Shown: in pieces, positions 1 to 11,183 of the stretch
Layout of the letters: each line of letters starts with the position of its first letter
Position numbering within the stretch: position 1 is the stretch's first letter
Translations under genes and position numbers: made by a program
The notes under the pieces: generated by a model
Database searches by the model: none
What the model saw: the letters and a program-made list of their open reading frames with translations, nothing else
What the model was told of the DNA's origin: nothing
Source: Podospora pseudoanserina
Lineage: Eukaryota; Ascomycota; Sordariomycetes; Sordariales; Podosporaceae
Length of the DNA stretch: 64,000 nucleotides
Reading direction: 5' to 3'
Assembly (NCBI RefSeq): GCF_035222485.1
Contig: NC_085920.1
Span: 4,278,001-4,342,000, forward strand

Positions 1-663
1 GTGTTGAGCGGAAATCATCGATGGTTTTGGACGTGTAACGATAACAAGCCACCGTATCATATGAGAAGGCGGTTGGGGACTGAGGAAGCTGTGAGGAGTG
101 AAGGCTAAGGCATAACATACTATACTATGCATCTGTACTTTCCACTTTTATTTTTCTATATTCCCACCGTTTCATTTTCTGTTGGCTTCACCATTCATCG
201 GGCAATACCCCGTTTCTCTTTACTCAGTCTCACTCACACCTTTCTTCCGATACGTTTAAAGAGAAATACATATCAAGCGGCTGGTTCGCCGAGCAGTGTA
301 ACAGAGCAACTCATGGGGTTCATCAGACATGAGAAAAAGTGCTAGGATACGATGTACAAGTCTGTGGTCTTGTTCATATGCAAATGCCCCCTATAGCAAG
401 ATTACAAAGAGATATCTCTCAGAAGAGAATGGAAAAGAAAACCCAACGACCACCACTGACCGAACCCTCTCCTCACGAAACCAACAACGGCAATAAACTA
501 ATAGGAAAAAAAACATGCTATATATTATTTCAACCAACCCCCTCCCAAATTCAAACGCCGCGCTCGTGATAATCTATACCCGAATGCCCATTTTTCTCCA
601 TTTCGAAACGAAACAACAACCCCTATTATCACCCCCTTGATACTACACCAACTGCTGCTGTTG
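1..663. other. intergenic, no gene seen
   Basis: This is the left edge of the window and the 3' side of the sucrose transporter gene. Only short unconvincing reading frames are present. The part from about 410 to 620 is A-rich and may include the transporter's 3' UTR. I see no RNA gene or repeat in it. Confidence 0.5.
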
Positions 664-2445
664 TTACACATACCTCAACTTCTTCGTCACCACCGCCGCC
701 ACCAACGACCCCAACGCCCCCAAAAACATCGTCACGGCAATCGCGTTCGGCCCCGTCGGATCGGCCGTCTCGCTAGGGTGCGCCTCGTGCGCCAGCTCGG
801 GGCTCTTCCCCGGCTCCAGCATCGCAAACACCATCCCGCTCATCAGCGTGCTAAGAAACTGGGGGATCGTGACATAAATGTTTAAGATACCGAAATAAAC
901 CCCGCTCAGGCCGCCAGATGAAGAACTACTCTCCTCGTCCAGCTTGCCCATCTCCAGCACCGAGACGTCCCGCATCTCAATATTTCTTGCTGTGGGGTCT
1001 GGCTGTCCGCTGAGTTTATTTACTTCGATTCCGAGAAAGGTCGTCGGCGCCCACCCGGCCACGCTCCAGGGGATGCCGCAGAGGGCGACGATCGCCGTGG
1101 CGAAGCGGAACGAGGTCGCGAACGGGGTGATAAACATTGCGCAGGCGAACATGATGTTCCCCGCGATCCAGGCGGTCAAGAGATCGGGTTTGTACTTGTT
1201 GAAGGTGTTGATCAGGGGGGCGATGCTGGCCGGGGGCCGGTGGGTGAAGCTCTTGTCTTCGGGGGCTTGGATCAGCGCCGGCAGGACCCAGGCGCTGATG
1301 AAGGAGACGGTCGAGTACACCGTCAGGGCTGTGCTGCCGATGCGGCCCATGTCGCCGAGGGCGTCGTCAGAGTTGCGGGTGTCGGCCGAGACGTCGTAGC
1401 GGAAGTACGTCTCGCCTACCCAGGTGCTGCTGTAGACGATGAAGGGGAACCAGCCGATCCAGGACCAGAAGACGGCGTTGCAGATGGCTTGGATGCGCGG
1501 TGGGAGGGTGAGGACTGTGGACCAGATCTGGCGGACGACTTTGAAGCGCACGTCGGTTTGGCGGGGGTCGTGGCGGACCGAGAGGAGGATTCGTTCGGTG
1601 ACTGCCCAGCATGTTATGAAGGCGGTGGCGAGCATGCCCAGGGCGGCGATGACGGTGAGCTGTTTGAACTGGGTGTCTCCGAGTATTGGTCCGAAGATGC
1701 CGACCAGGTCGATTGCGCCCATGGCATAACCAATAATATGGCCAAGGGAACCCATTCGACTTGCTAAACAACGTTTTGTGTTAGTATCTGGGTGAGTTTT
1801 GCGTTTGGTGATGTTCAGGCTTACCCCAGGCAGCACCGGTTTGCTGTTTGGATATTGGGAGTGTGTCTACCACTAAACTCCTGCCGCAAGACATGACGGC
1901 ATTAATGGAGAAATCAACCGAGTACAACGAAAGGACAGCAAGCACAATGGTCATCAGTTGTGCAGTGTCCTTGTCACTAATGAAGAAATCCACAATCTCC
2001 TTGGTGAAGCCCAACGCAAGTAAACTGCCGGACACGATGAAAGACCCTATAACGATGATGGGCCGCCGCCTCCCCCATTTCGACGTCGATTCATCAGCTA
2101 CAACACCGATAATGGGCTGAACTATCAGCCCCGATAATGGCCCCGCAACCCAAACCAGAGATGTCTGCCCCTTTGATAGTCCGAGTGAGAGGAGGTATGG
2201 GGTACAATCTGTGCAAGAAGGCTGTCAGTACACCATTGAATGAAAACTTATATGGGTATATCTTACAAGTCATTTCCACTCCCCATGTGAAGCTATATGT
2301 AAACCGTTGGTCAGCAATTCAACTCTCCCCCAGAGGTGGATAGACCATCTACTAACGTGATGCCAATGGATACGCATGTCAATAAGAACATGCGCATCGT
2401 CTCGGTGCTCCCCTTCACGCTTGGTTTCCCACTCCATGTCGACAT
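664..2445 (-). CDS. sucrose / alpha-glucoside transporter (GPH-MFS, SUT-like)
   Basis: Predicted plasma-membrane proton symporter for sucrose or related alpha-glucosides. I read four exons: 2357..2445, 2267..2292, 1825..2208 and 664..1763, giving 532 residues, normal for this 12-TM family. Exon 1 starts with MSTWSGKPSVKG. The second exon is only 26 nt; joining it gives FTWGVEMTYCTPYLLSLGL, the hallmark first helix of SUT-type carriers. Exon 3 carries the loop 2-3 motif SKWGRRRP. Donors are GTTAGT, GTAAGA and GTAAGC; all acceptors end in AG and all phases agree. The remaining hydrophobic segments run to the C-terminus, interrupted by a Ser-rich central-to-late loop near 930-960. The family is clear. 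The exact substrate (sucrose, maltose or other glucoside) is inferred from the family and not shown by the sequence. Confidence 0.88.
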
Positions 2446-4151
2446 GTTCGGGTCGGATTTCACGACGTAATGTAGTGTAGTCCCCTATCCCAACGCCCCA
2501 CGTTGGCAGCCACAAACGGTCGGCGGCGTTGTGGAATCGTCACGCCGGCGTGCGCTATCCCTGCGCTCGTCGCCTGGCAAGAATTGGATGCGATTAACGA
2601 ATATGCTGTTCGAGAAAGGCGCTCTGTGTTAGCATTCTATGTCCGCTTAACCTAAGACCTCGGGGGTTCGGTCATGTTTGCGCCGAAGCAACAAGGCGGT
2701 GTCTATCTCCCGAGACCACGATAGGATTATCTCTCACCATCTAGCATCAATCAAGCCTCGCAAATTTGCGCGAGCTTGAAAGAAAAGGGCTCGGTATCTA
2801 TTTGCACTCGGATCAAGGTCGCACAATGTGTCTCGTTTCGGGCTGGCACAGTTGCAATTCGCGGGCAATGGCTCCGTGGGTTGGTGGATGGTCAACTTTC
2901 GCGGCGCATACGGTAAGAATTAAAGCAATAGCGAGCGTGAGTGGGCAAGAAGAATTATGTCTGAGACAAAAGCAAAGAGAGAAAAAAAGACTTGGAACCG
3001 AGATGTGTCGTGATCTTTTTGCTGTTGCTCTCTCCAGTTGGATCGCATCCACGCCGTGCGCCAAGAAGGGCAGAGCTGTGTAACACTGGCCCTTGACTAA
3101 GACAAACCACCCAAAATAGGGGGGAGGTGACGTACCAGAGCCCGAGCGGACAGGGGTCTTATAGGGCAGCTCTTGGCTATCGTTTCAATCCTCATCTTAT
3201 CGCATCTTGAACTTAGGTAAACTTACATAAGAAATGCGACAGTGAAGAACATGGTGAATCTAGAACGACCGCTAGCGCATGTTGGACGACATGCAGAGAT
3301 CTGGCTTCAACTATTGCTCTGCTCGCTACTACTATTATATTTGTATGAAGTAGCTGTCGTGAGACGTTACTAGCCAACAGAGACTTGACCTGCGACCAGA
3401 TGACGTTGCGCCAACTCCTAGCCTTCTACTCAGCCGTGATAGTCCACAACGGCGGAAACTCAATTCTTACACAGATATAAGATGTTGACATATCGTTGCC
3501 TACCGGTACCAAACGCTTTCCCAATGTGAAACCCCAAAGCCGATGCCGTGGTGGATGCTCTTCGGTGGATGCCGCCCCCCACGGGAGGATCGGGTTCAAG
3601 GCTGGCACCGAGCTACCCCACCATTCTCTGACGAGGGGCACCAGTAACGGCGCTCCGATTCAGGAACGTGGATTTGGGTGGTGGGAGGAGAAAAATCAGG
3701 CCGGTGACTCGACCAAGAGATATGGGGACTCATTGCGGACCCAAACATGCCGCACTAGAACATAGAAGTACAGTACAGCCCAATCAGTACATCCCAGTCC
3801 ATCTCTCTATTCCTAGGAGTGTGTGTCAGTGTTGTGCGTTTTGCGCGTTCCCCGTCCTAGTCATTCTGGCTTCTCGATATTTCACCCCGCCATCACCACT
3901 GTCCCTATCGTGTGTCTAGACCCCCTTCCCCAATCTTCTGCAGCACCCTTCTCCATACATGAGAACCTCATTGACTGACCCATACTCAAAAGTGAACGTC
4001 TTCTCCTGCAGTCTGCCGCTGTACACCCCGCGCAATCCCACATTGAAGTTACCCTGGACCCCCAGGCCGGCCGTTACCCTCTCTTCCTGTTTGGTAAACC
4101 ACCCTACCCTTCCCTTTCCAGCGCATATTAGGAGCCACGTCCCCAGTCAGT
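2446..4151. other. divergent promoter region, transporter / HIS1
   Basis: About 1.7 kb separates the divergently transcribed sucrose transporter and HIS1. Reading frames here are short, overlap on both strands and show no recognisable protein. The HIS1-proximal 350 bases (about 3800-4150) are pyrimidine-rich on the + strand, as is usual for fungal 5' UTRs. I see no repeat or RNA gene. Confidence 0.5.
3705..3710 (+). promoter_or_regulatory. TGACTC half-site, possible Gcn4/CPC-1 element
   Basis: The core TGACTC of the Gcn4/CPC-1 binding site lies about 445 bases upstream of the HIS1 start. Amino-acid biosynthetic genes are generally under cross-pathway control in fungi, so such a site would fit. 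Only the six-base core matches and the dyad is incomplete, so a chance match is quite possible. Confidence 0.25.
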
Positions 4152-5382
4152 ATGGATTTGGTAAACAGGTTGGTTTTTCCTTCCCCTCCATCCCCTCTTC
4201 TTTGTGCTGTCCTGTCTGGTTTGGCTTGCGCCAGTTTCTTCCCCATATATATCATGCCTCCACCAGAGCTGATCAGTCTCAACAGCCTAGAAGGCCGTCT
4301 GCTCTTCGCAGTTCCTAAGAGTACGCGCCTCCCTTCTCCCCTCCTCTAACCTCCCACCCATATTGACACCTCCGAAAAGAGGGTCGTCTCCTCCAAGCAG
4401 CCCTCAACCTCCTCGAAGGCGCCGACATCCAGTTCAAGCGCGAGAACCGCCTCGACATCGCCCTCGTCAAGAACCTCCCCATCGCCCTCGTCTTCCTCCC
4501 CGCGGCCGACATCCCCACCTTCGTCGGCGAGGGCCGCGTCGACATTGGCATCACGGGCTATGACCAGGTCCAGGAGCACGACGCCGGCGTCCGCGCCATC
4601 GCGCGCGCCCGCCGCATGAGCAACGAGTGGTCCCCCAAGGACGAGAAGCCCCGGGGCTGCGACACCATCCTCGACCTCGGGTTCGGCTCCTGCAAGCTCC
4701 AGATACAGGTCCCGGCCAAGGGGGAGTACCAGACGGACAAGGACCTGATCGGGAAGAACATCGGCACCAGCTTTGTCCACCTCGCGTCCGAGTACTTTGC
4801 CAGGTTGGAGCTCGAGCAGGAGGGCATCAAGGTCGACAGCACGGCCAGCTACGCCGGGAGGAAACTCAGGACGAAGATTATTGAGTTGAGCGGGAGTGTC
4901 GAGGCGGCGTGCGCGTTGGGTGTGGCGGATGGTATTGTTGATCTTGTCGGTATGCTTATTTTCTCTCCCATGTTTATTCTTCCCCTTACTAACCCCCCTA
5001 AATAGAATCCGGCGAAACAATGAAAGCCGCCGGTCTCAAAGCCATCGAAACCGTGGTCGAAACCTCGGCCATCCTCATCAAGTCAAAGGCCCCCTCCAAC
5101 CCAGCCATGGTCGACCTCATCGCCGCCCGCATCAACGGCGTCATCACGGCCCAAAAGTACGTCCTCTGCCAGTACAACGTCCCCCGCGCCCAGCTCGTCG
5201 ACGCGACAAAGGTCACCCCCGGCAAGCGCGCCCCCACCGTCACCTCCCTCGAGGAGGACGGCTGGGTCGCCGTCAGCGCTATGGTCGAGAAGAAGCGGAT
5301 CGCGCCTGTTATGGACGACCTCACCAAGGTTGGCGCGACGGATATTCTTGTTTTGGACATTCACAACACCCGTGGGAGCTGA
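4152..5382 (+). CDS. HIS1: ATP phosphoribosyltransferase (HisG long form)
   Basis: Catalyses the first, committed step of histidine biosynthesis, ATP plus PRPP giving phosphoribosyl-ATP, in the cytosol. Four exons: 4152..4168, 4286..4320, 4380..4949 and 5006..5382, encoding 332 residues. The first coding exon is just 17 nt (MDLVN plus two bases), joined to SLEGRLLFAVPK and then KGRLLQAALNLLEGADIQF. The HisG catalytic domain includes RENRLDIALVKNLP, GEGRVDIGITGYD and the PRPP-binding-type region DLVESGETMKAAGL, which is completed across the third intron. The last ~90 residues match the HisG C-terminal regulatory domain (histidine feedback), ending in ILVLDIHNTRGS. All phases agree. Slightly longer than the yeast enzyme (297 residues as I recall). 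The family call is very secure; the short first exons are less so. Confidence 0.95.
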
Positions 5383-6018
5383 GTGTGACGATGGAGGCAG
5401 AAAAAGGACTGTCAGAAAAGGGGGTCGGGGTTTGGGATACATAAAAAATTGATACCTGTAAGAGTTTTTCTGATCTTGGTTGAGATCTTTGCAATGTTGG
5501 GTGTAAAAACTCTTTGGATTTTGTGAAGGCTATCTACCTATACATGTATGGGTCTTCTGATACCCCCGGCTAGCGACCGTTTGGCAGTCTCGTAGAGAGT
5601 CCGTTACCCCTGAATAAAGTCATGACTTGGATAGAGAAAAAGGAATGATACGCGGTATGGAACGCAATTACAAACAGACACAATATCAGTCTTGCGAGAT
5701 CCTCAGGTCCAGTTGCCGAAAGAGAGAATGGGGGATATATCAAGGAAAATAACACGACCCCCTCACAAACGCCATTGTTTCTTTCCCATAAAAGACCAAA
5801 AGACCACACACCAAAGAAAATCAGAACCATTTCTTCCTCATTCATCAAGATCCCCACTACTGCGATAAGCAACAGATCTTTCTGTCTCTCCTATCTTACC
5901 TCGCTAGAGTCCTAACTCGGAATAAGGCCCCCCAAAACAAAAAGAAACATTAACAGTTTGTGGCAAAATAAATACAAATGAAAAAATATACGGGCGAAAG
6001 AAGAATAGAAAAGAAAGA
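5383..6018. other. convergent intergenic, HIS1 / src1 3' ends
   Basis: This is the space between the 3' ends of HIS1 (+) and the Src1-like gene (-). It is A/T-rich with A-runs and no plausible gene. It probably holds both 3' UTRs and polyadenylation sites. Confidence 0.5.
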
Positions 6019-8315
6019 TCAGTAGATCGGCCTTCCCGGTCCCTCCTCCCACTTCCTGTGCGGCACAACCTCTTGCTCATCCTTATCCTTTACGCCAGGA
6101 CTCCACGACACTCTCATGCTTTTTCTTCCCGACCTCCTCGCCGAACCCTCACCGTTGGCGATCCTGCTTGGCCCAATCCACTCCCAGGCACGACCGACTT
6201 CACCATTGTGACTCTCCCTCTGCCCGGTGCGAACATTGGCGTTTTGCTCAACCAGAGCACGAACCCGAGTCCACAGGCGCTCCCGGTCAGCCAGGCTGTG
6301 CATCGAGCGAAGCAGATCGTCCCTAAGGTTTGGCAAGAAAAGGAAGGCGTCCTCCTTCTCATCCTCAAAAGCGAGTTCCTTCTGATTGGCGAGGCGATCA
6401 AGGACAACGTCAACCAGAGCCGGCACCCGCGCTGCCAGAGCGCGGTTCTTCTGGAAGCGGCGACGCCCATAAAGAATCGACAGTAGCGACATGATTAGTC
6501 CACCAATAGAGAGTCGATGTCTTGCCAGTCCGAGCTTCGCCGACCGCTGGATGGCGCACGTGAGCGGAAGGCCAGCGAGAGAGGTGGACGATAGGCTGGT
6601 GGTAGGAAAGCCTCCGGCACTTCCGGTTCTACAGGTCCAGCCACGGGTCTGGTTAGTCAAGATGTGTCAGATACCAAGAAATATGTAACACGACAGCCGC
6701 AGAACAAGAGGGACTCCATGCTGGTTGTACAGGAGCCGGGCAAAACTTACACATTTTCATCGCTGTGGACTTCCACTTCACCCCGAGACTTGACCTCTCC
6801 AATCGCGGCAACCCAAAGGTCGTCAAACTCATCAGCGGCCATTCTCTTGCTCCGCTTTTGGCTAAGAATTTGTTTAAGCTCCGCTTCGTCGATCGACGGG
6901 CTGTCCAATGGCTGCCCCTCTGGCTCGAGAGGTTCACCGCACTCGTACTTGGCCCTTCGATCCCGCAGCTCCTCGACAGCCTTGTCTGCAACAGCCTGAA
7001 CACGGCGAACCTTCTCTCCATCTGGCTCACAAGTGGGAGGCAGTGGGATGACTCCGCCGAGGGAAAGCGGGTGAGGCTTCAGGAGAAAGTCGGGCTCACA
7101 GCGAGCAGTGAAGTCCTCGTAGCAGTAGGCGTGTGGAGGGCAAGGCTCGCATTGGGGTTCAATATAGGTGAAGACCCACTCAGGAACCTGAATATCCTCG
7201 ATATCGAAACGGGAGGCAACCTCTGACGCCCACTCTGGGATCCGAATAGTCGACGGAATAAGTTCGGTAGGCTCCCGGCCCAAGCCACAGTATCCCACCG
7301 CAACCTTCTCTTGCCTGTACCAAGCAGCATAGGCGACAAGGAGTGTCGTAAATAGAACCCAGAATGGTGTCGACAAGCTCGACTTCTTCTTGGGAGGAGG
7401 TGGCTGCCGAGCAAGAGCGAGCTGAGGATTGGCAGCCTCCTCCTGCATGAGAGCCAACTGTTCATCAGGAGTGAACTCCTCCCCAGTTTCCATCTCTGGT
7501 GTCTGAGCCCTGTAGTTGGCAGCAGGTATCTCAAACGTTCGGCTGATTGTAGATGGTGCGGGAGTGCCCCCAAACACGGGGCCGTCCGTCTGACGGCGAG
7601 AGGTCGAAGGCGTGACGAATTGCTGTCTCCTCACAGAGTCAAACCCTGACGTCTTGCGACGATGCGAGGGCGTCTTGATCGCTGTTGCGGGAGTGTTCGC
7701 CCCACTCTGGAACGGGTTATCACTGCTGAACACGCTCTCCGTCTCTGGCGTACGCTTGAAAAAGTTATCGCGTTGATCCGGCTCTGCCTTGGGTGTCTTG
7801 AAAGGAGTTTCGCGGGTAATGGTCCGAGGTGGCTCAGGCTCGGCGGCAGTCTCGGCGTCGGAAAACGATGGTGGTTGCGCGCTGACGGAGCGCGATGTCC
7901 TCTTCCGAGGGCTGCTGGCCCGGTTTCGCGCAGGCGTCACCACAGGAAGGTGCTCTGGGTCTTCCGACTCGCGCTTGATCCTCGTAGGCTTCCTTGGCGA
8001 CCTTGACCGACGCGACACCGAGGCTGGAGGTGGTGGCAGGTCCTCGTAGTCGTTGCCGAAATCAGTGCTGCTCGTGTGTACGGAATCAGCGTCGACAATA
8101 CCGCGGCTCATCCGCTTGACACGAGCGCGTGCAGCAAGAATCTTCTTGGACTGCGGAAGCACCTGATCGACAAAGAGCTCGATCAGGTCTGACTTCTTTG
8201 CGGTCGATGGATATTGAACATTATAAGTGACCAGAATTGACCGCAGTCGCGGCACCGTCAACGACTTTGGATCGAAGTCCGGCTGCAGGTAGTCGACACT
8301 CTCAGTGTCGGACAT
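6019..8315 (-). CDS. src1: Src1/Heh1 (LEM2/MAN1-type) inner nuclear membrane protein
   Basis: Predicted integral protein of the inner nuclear envelope that anchors chromatin and works in nuclear-pore quality control. Two exons, 6751..8315 and 6019..6628, give 724 residues; the intron has a GTAAGT donor, a CTAAC branch-like motif and a TAG acceptor. Residues about 14-60 form the HeH (LEM-like) fold, with DFDPKSLTVPRLRSILVTYN. A long basic, Ser/Pro-rich nucleoplasmic linker follows (RSPRKPTRIKRESED; possible NLS). TM1 is near residues 333-352 (STPFWVLFTTLLVAYAAWY). The lumenal Man1-Src1 domain has several cysteines (CEPCPPHAYCYEDFTARC). TM2 is around LSIGGLIMSLLSILYGRRRF and is followed by the C-terminal winged-helix-like tail ending near AWEWIGPSRIANG. 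I chose the ATG at 8315, because the frame extends 19 codons further only through an unlikely leader. Confidence 0.9.
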
Positions 8316-9055
8316 GGCGGCGGTCGTCTCGTAGGGCGATGTGGCTGTAGATGGCAGTAATAGCAAATTCAAATCTAAAAGAAGGGTTGGGAAAGGGAAA
8401 GGCGAAGAAGTTGCGACCTGATAGGAGAAGCTTATCGGCGGGTGCCTTGAGCTGCCTGCGCTTTGTCAGTTGCCAGAGAGCTGCTGCGACAGGTTGGTAT
8501 GATTCTGTCAATGACGATGCATGCGGCCGATATACAGACAGGACCTGGAGTCGCGGAGCAAGCGAAGAGTTTCAGAAAACTGAGACACGAGGTGCTTCCC
8601 TTCTCTGGACAGATATGAATGAAACGAAGCGGGGGATAAGGAGAAAAAAAAGTTCACAGCTCCTGTTGAGGTTGCGAAGTGGGCTCGACGCATCAGTACA
8701 CAATATACAAGGATGACGAAAGTGGAGTGCCAAGTTTGGTTGTCGGTGGCAACAGCTGGTGCTTTCACGTGGGGCAAAATCTGGGGTCAGCCATGTGTGG
8801 CTTAGCATCATCACTCGCCACTCTTGACATCAACAAGATGGTTCTGAATAGCTTCACTTTGCTCAAATGTGCAATATTGGTCAGATTTCCGAGATATTTT
8901 TGATTTTCTACTTTTGAGGTACCTCACCTAGCTTTATGAGACAAGAAACCAATTAAAATACTGATACCGCCTTCCAACATAATTAACATAACAACCCTAA
9001 CCCCGAAAATATGGCCCTGAATTTCACTTTCTATTGCCATGGTTGATTCATTCTG
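8316..9055. other. intergenic, src1 promoter and hsp 3' flank
   Basis: This stretch lies upstream of the Src1-like gene and downstream of the small heat-shock gene, both on the minus strand. It has only overlapping short frames. Its distal part (8880-9010) is A/T-rich and probably the 3' flank of the heat-shock gene. Confidence 0.5.
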
Positions 9056-10459
9056 TTAAAGCACTTGAATTCTCTTGATCTCCCCAGTGCCCTTCTCCTT
9101 CTTCTTCTTGGGAACAACAATAAACAAGACACCGTCCTCCAGCTTTGCACTGATCCCATCCGCATCCACCCCCACATCACTGTTCTCCGTCTCCGCAGGC
9201 GACATCTTGATCTTCTTCTCGAACAACCCAACCGTCCTCTCCGCCCTAACCAGCCCCTTCAAAAACTCCTCATCTCCAGGCCTATAGATCACCCCACTAA
9301 CCACAAGTACACCTCTCTCCTTGTCCCAATGAACACCCACATCCCGCTTCTTCGCCCCCGGAACAGCAACGTGCACAGCCCAAGCATTGTTCGAATCAAA
9401 CACATCCGCCGGCGGGCTGGCAGTCTCCTCTCCCTCAAACAACACCCCCTCCTCCCCTCCATTATTCTCCCCGTTGCTCTGCCCACCAGAGAAATACTCC
9501 CTCAGCCCCTTGGCCAAAGGGTGCTGTCCCATCACCCACCCCAAATTCCCCAACCCTCTCACCGCACCCCCGATATCAATCTGCGGCCCAGAAGCATGTC
9601 TCGGCCCACCGAAACCACCTCCCGGTCCAAAATGCGGCGCAAAAGGAGGTCTGCCGAATTCAGCCCCAAATCCATTTGGTCCGCTGCCCCATCCCCAAGA
9701 ATTGTGTCTCCCGCCCCCAAACCCACGTCCGCAGCGACCCCTTCTTCCGGGCCCACCACGGCACCGACCTCGATGGCCGGGACCGGAAGAAGCAGAGGGG
9801 ATGTCCTCAGGAGGATCAGGGTGCTCCCTCTCCTTTTCTTTCTCATCCTCAAAGGTAGTCGTAGTAGGGGTGTCGATCCCGTCTCTCAAGGTCGAGGTGC
9901 TCTTCATGTCGTCATCTTTCTCCGTTTCCTTCTCCCTTTCCCGAGCACGGTCGTATGCCCCCGTGAGGTCGTGCTCAGCTACCCCGGCGGCGGCAGAGAT
10001 GTCATACAGATCCTCTTCTACCTCTGGCTCACGGCGGGGATGGCTGTGGTTTCGACTGCGGGAGTGAAGACCATGGTGGCCTCCACGGCCGTGTCTATCG
10101 TGACGACCGGGATGGTGGTGATGCCCGTCGGGGTCGTCACCGGTGTCGTCATCAGAGCGAGGGCCAAGGGGCCCGCGACGGTGAGGAGGGGGAGGGTTGT
10201 GGGACATAGCCCAGGATGGGTTGAAGTTGAAGCCTTCGGGGCCACCGCCGAAAAATCCAAAGGGCGGGAAGGGAGGTTGGGCATTTATGCCTTCGTTACC
10301 CGGGCGAGTATTGGGAGGTGAGGTAGGGCCGGTGCCGCTGGGGGTCATGGAGCGGATAAAATTCCAGAAGCCTTCAGGGCCGTAGCCGGGAGGGGGAGGG
10401 GGAGGTCGGTTTCCTGGGGGAGGACGGCGACCTTGACCTTCTGGGCCACTGAAGGACAT
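9056..10459 (-). CDS. small heat-shock protein (Hsp20/alpha-crystallin) with long N-terminus
   Basis: Predicted ATP-independent holdase chaperone of the HSP30/Hsp20 group. Single exon, 467 residues. The alpha-crystallin domain occupies roughly residues 340-467: it begins at FDSNNAWAVHVAVPGAKKRD, contains GVLVVSGVIYRPGDEE, and ends with the typical beta-strand ISAKLEDGVLFIVVPKKKKE and a short IQVL tail (IxV-like oligomerisation motif). The N-terminal ~340 residues are unusual: Pro/Gly-rich repeats (RRPPPGNRPPPPPPGYGPEG), a His/Gly-rich stretch (HHHHPGRHDRHGRGGHH), an acidic segment and a Gly/Arg-rich stretch (GHRGRCRGGPGRRGRCGRG). This is much longer than classic ~200-residue fungal HSP30 proteins, but extended low-complexity N-termini occur in filamentous fungi. 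The chaperone call is secure; the role of the extension is unknown. Confidence 0.88.
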   Translation of the reverse strand: MSFSGPEGQGRRPPPGNRPPPPPPGYGPEGFWNFIRSMTPSGTGPTSPPNTRPGNEGINAQPPFPPFGFFGGGPEGFNFNPSWAMSHNPPPPHRRGPLGPRSDDDTGDDPDGHHHHPGRHDRHGRGGHHGLHSRSRNHSHPRREPEVEEDLYDISAAAGVAEHDLTGAYDRAREREKETEKDDDMKSTSTLRDGIDTPTTTTFEDEKEKEREHPDPPEDIPSASSGPGHRGRCRGGPGRRGRCGRGFGGGRHNSWGWGSGPNGFGAEFGRPPFAPHFGPGGGFGGPRHASGPQIDIGGAVRGLGNLGWVMGQHPLAKGLREYFSGGQSNGENNGGEEGVLFEGEETASPPADVFDSNNAWAVHVAVPGAKKRDVGVHWDKERGVLVVSGVIYRPGDEEFLKGLVRAERTVGLFEKKIKMSPAETENSDVGVDADGISAKLEDGVLFIVVPKKKKEKGTGEIKRIQVL

Positions 10460-10589
10460 GTTGACTGACTGTGTGGTAATTTTTTCCTGATGCTAAGGTA
10501 GGTAAGTAAGCAATGGGCGTAGGTGATAGCGAAGTGTGAAGTGATTGCAAAAAGGTATTCGACACGACGAGAAAGGGTGTCGAGTCGAG

Positions 10590-10599
10590 TTATATATAC
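10590..10599 (-). promoter_or_regulatory. TATA-like element of the small heat-shock gene
   Basis: A TATATATA run lies about 130 bases upstream of the heat-shock ATG. Stress-induced fungal genes often have TATA boxes while housekeeping genes do not, so the position and gene type fit. No transcript start is known from the sequence. Confidence 0.5.
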
Positions 10600-10811
10600 A
10601 CTTCAGAGCTAGCTGTTAGCTGATTGCGTACACCCACTTACAAACCTCTCTCCCTGTCAACGCGGCAACTACCTACCTAGTCGAAAGCGATGACAAGGCT
10701 GCCCAGACCGCGTCAACGATCTCCTGTTTGCTGCTGGGTTTGTGAAACCTTTGCGATATCTCCGAGCTGGTGGTTACAAGCTCCAAGAGAGTTGGGTAGT
10801 TCTAGGTGTGC

Positions 10812-10853
10812 CCCTCGAGCTCTTGTCCCATGCTAAGGAGGGGCACTAGGGGC
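10812..10853. promoter_or_regulatory. cluster of three STRE-type motifs (CCCCT/AGGGG)
   Basis: CCCCT at 10812-10816 and AGGGG at 10840-10844 and 10849-10853 lie within 42 bases, about 355-395 bases upstream of the small heat-shock protein start. AGGGG/CCCCT is the stress-response element bound by Msn2/4-like (SEB-1/MsnA) factors. Three copies this close are more than expected by chance, and the downstream gene is a stress gene, which supports function. Factor binding is inferred. Confidence 0.5.
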
Positions 10854-11154
10854 AAAGTGAGGACGGACAGTCATTTGCCACTTCATGATGACGACGCTCC
10901 CTTTCTTTCTCGGTCCACTTCATTGCGCAGTTGTGCAGAAAGACCCCCAGGAAAAGACCAAGCTTTCTTATCTGATTGATCATCAACACGTGGATAGCGC
11001 ATACATGCTGTGGTGCTATGTCGCAATGACAAGCGCTAGTGTCAACTTATTAGAGCATAAATGCTGCGCATGTGAGTCGTATTGTACTACACAAAGCGCA
11101 GCAGAAGAATGATAGAGAAGTAGTATCGCCGCGCGTTTCTGTTGAAATCTTGAA

Positions 11155-11183
11155 TCATTGTCATTGTCATTGTCATTGTCATG
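11155..11183. repeat. hexamer microsatellite (TCATTG)n
   Basis: Four to five tandem copies of TCATTG, running into TCATGG/CCATGG. It is intergenic, in the 3' flank of the bHLH gene. No function is suggested. Confidence 0.8.

Noticed and set aside
4346-5020. 224-codon frame on the minus strand overlapping HIS1
   Set aside because: It is antisense to well-supported HIS1 exons and is a shadow of their G/C-rich third positions.
6628-6660. Alternative acceptor (ACCAG near 6649) for the src1 intron
   Set aside because: With the GTAAGT donor it would shift the frame and lose the second membrane segment; the TAG acceptor keeps the frame and the Man1-Src1 pattern.
9065-10321. 418-codon plus-strand frame
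   Set aside because: Antisense to the Hsp20 gene and Pro/Arg-rich throughout because it complements the low-complexity N-terminus.
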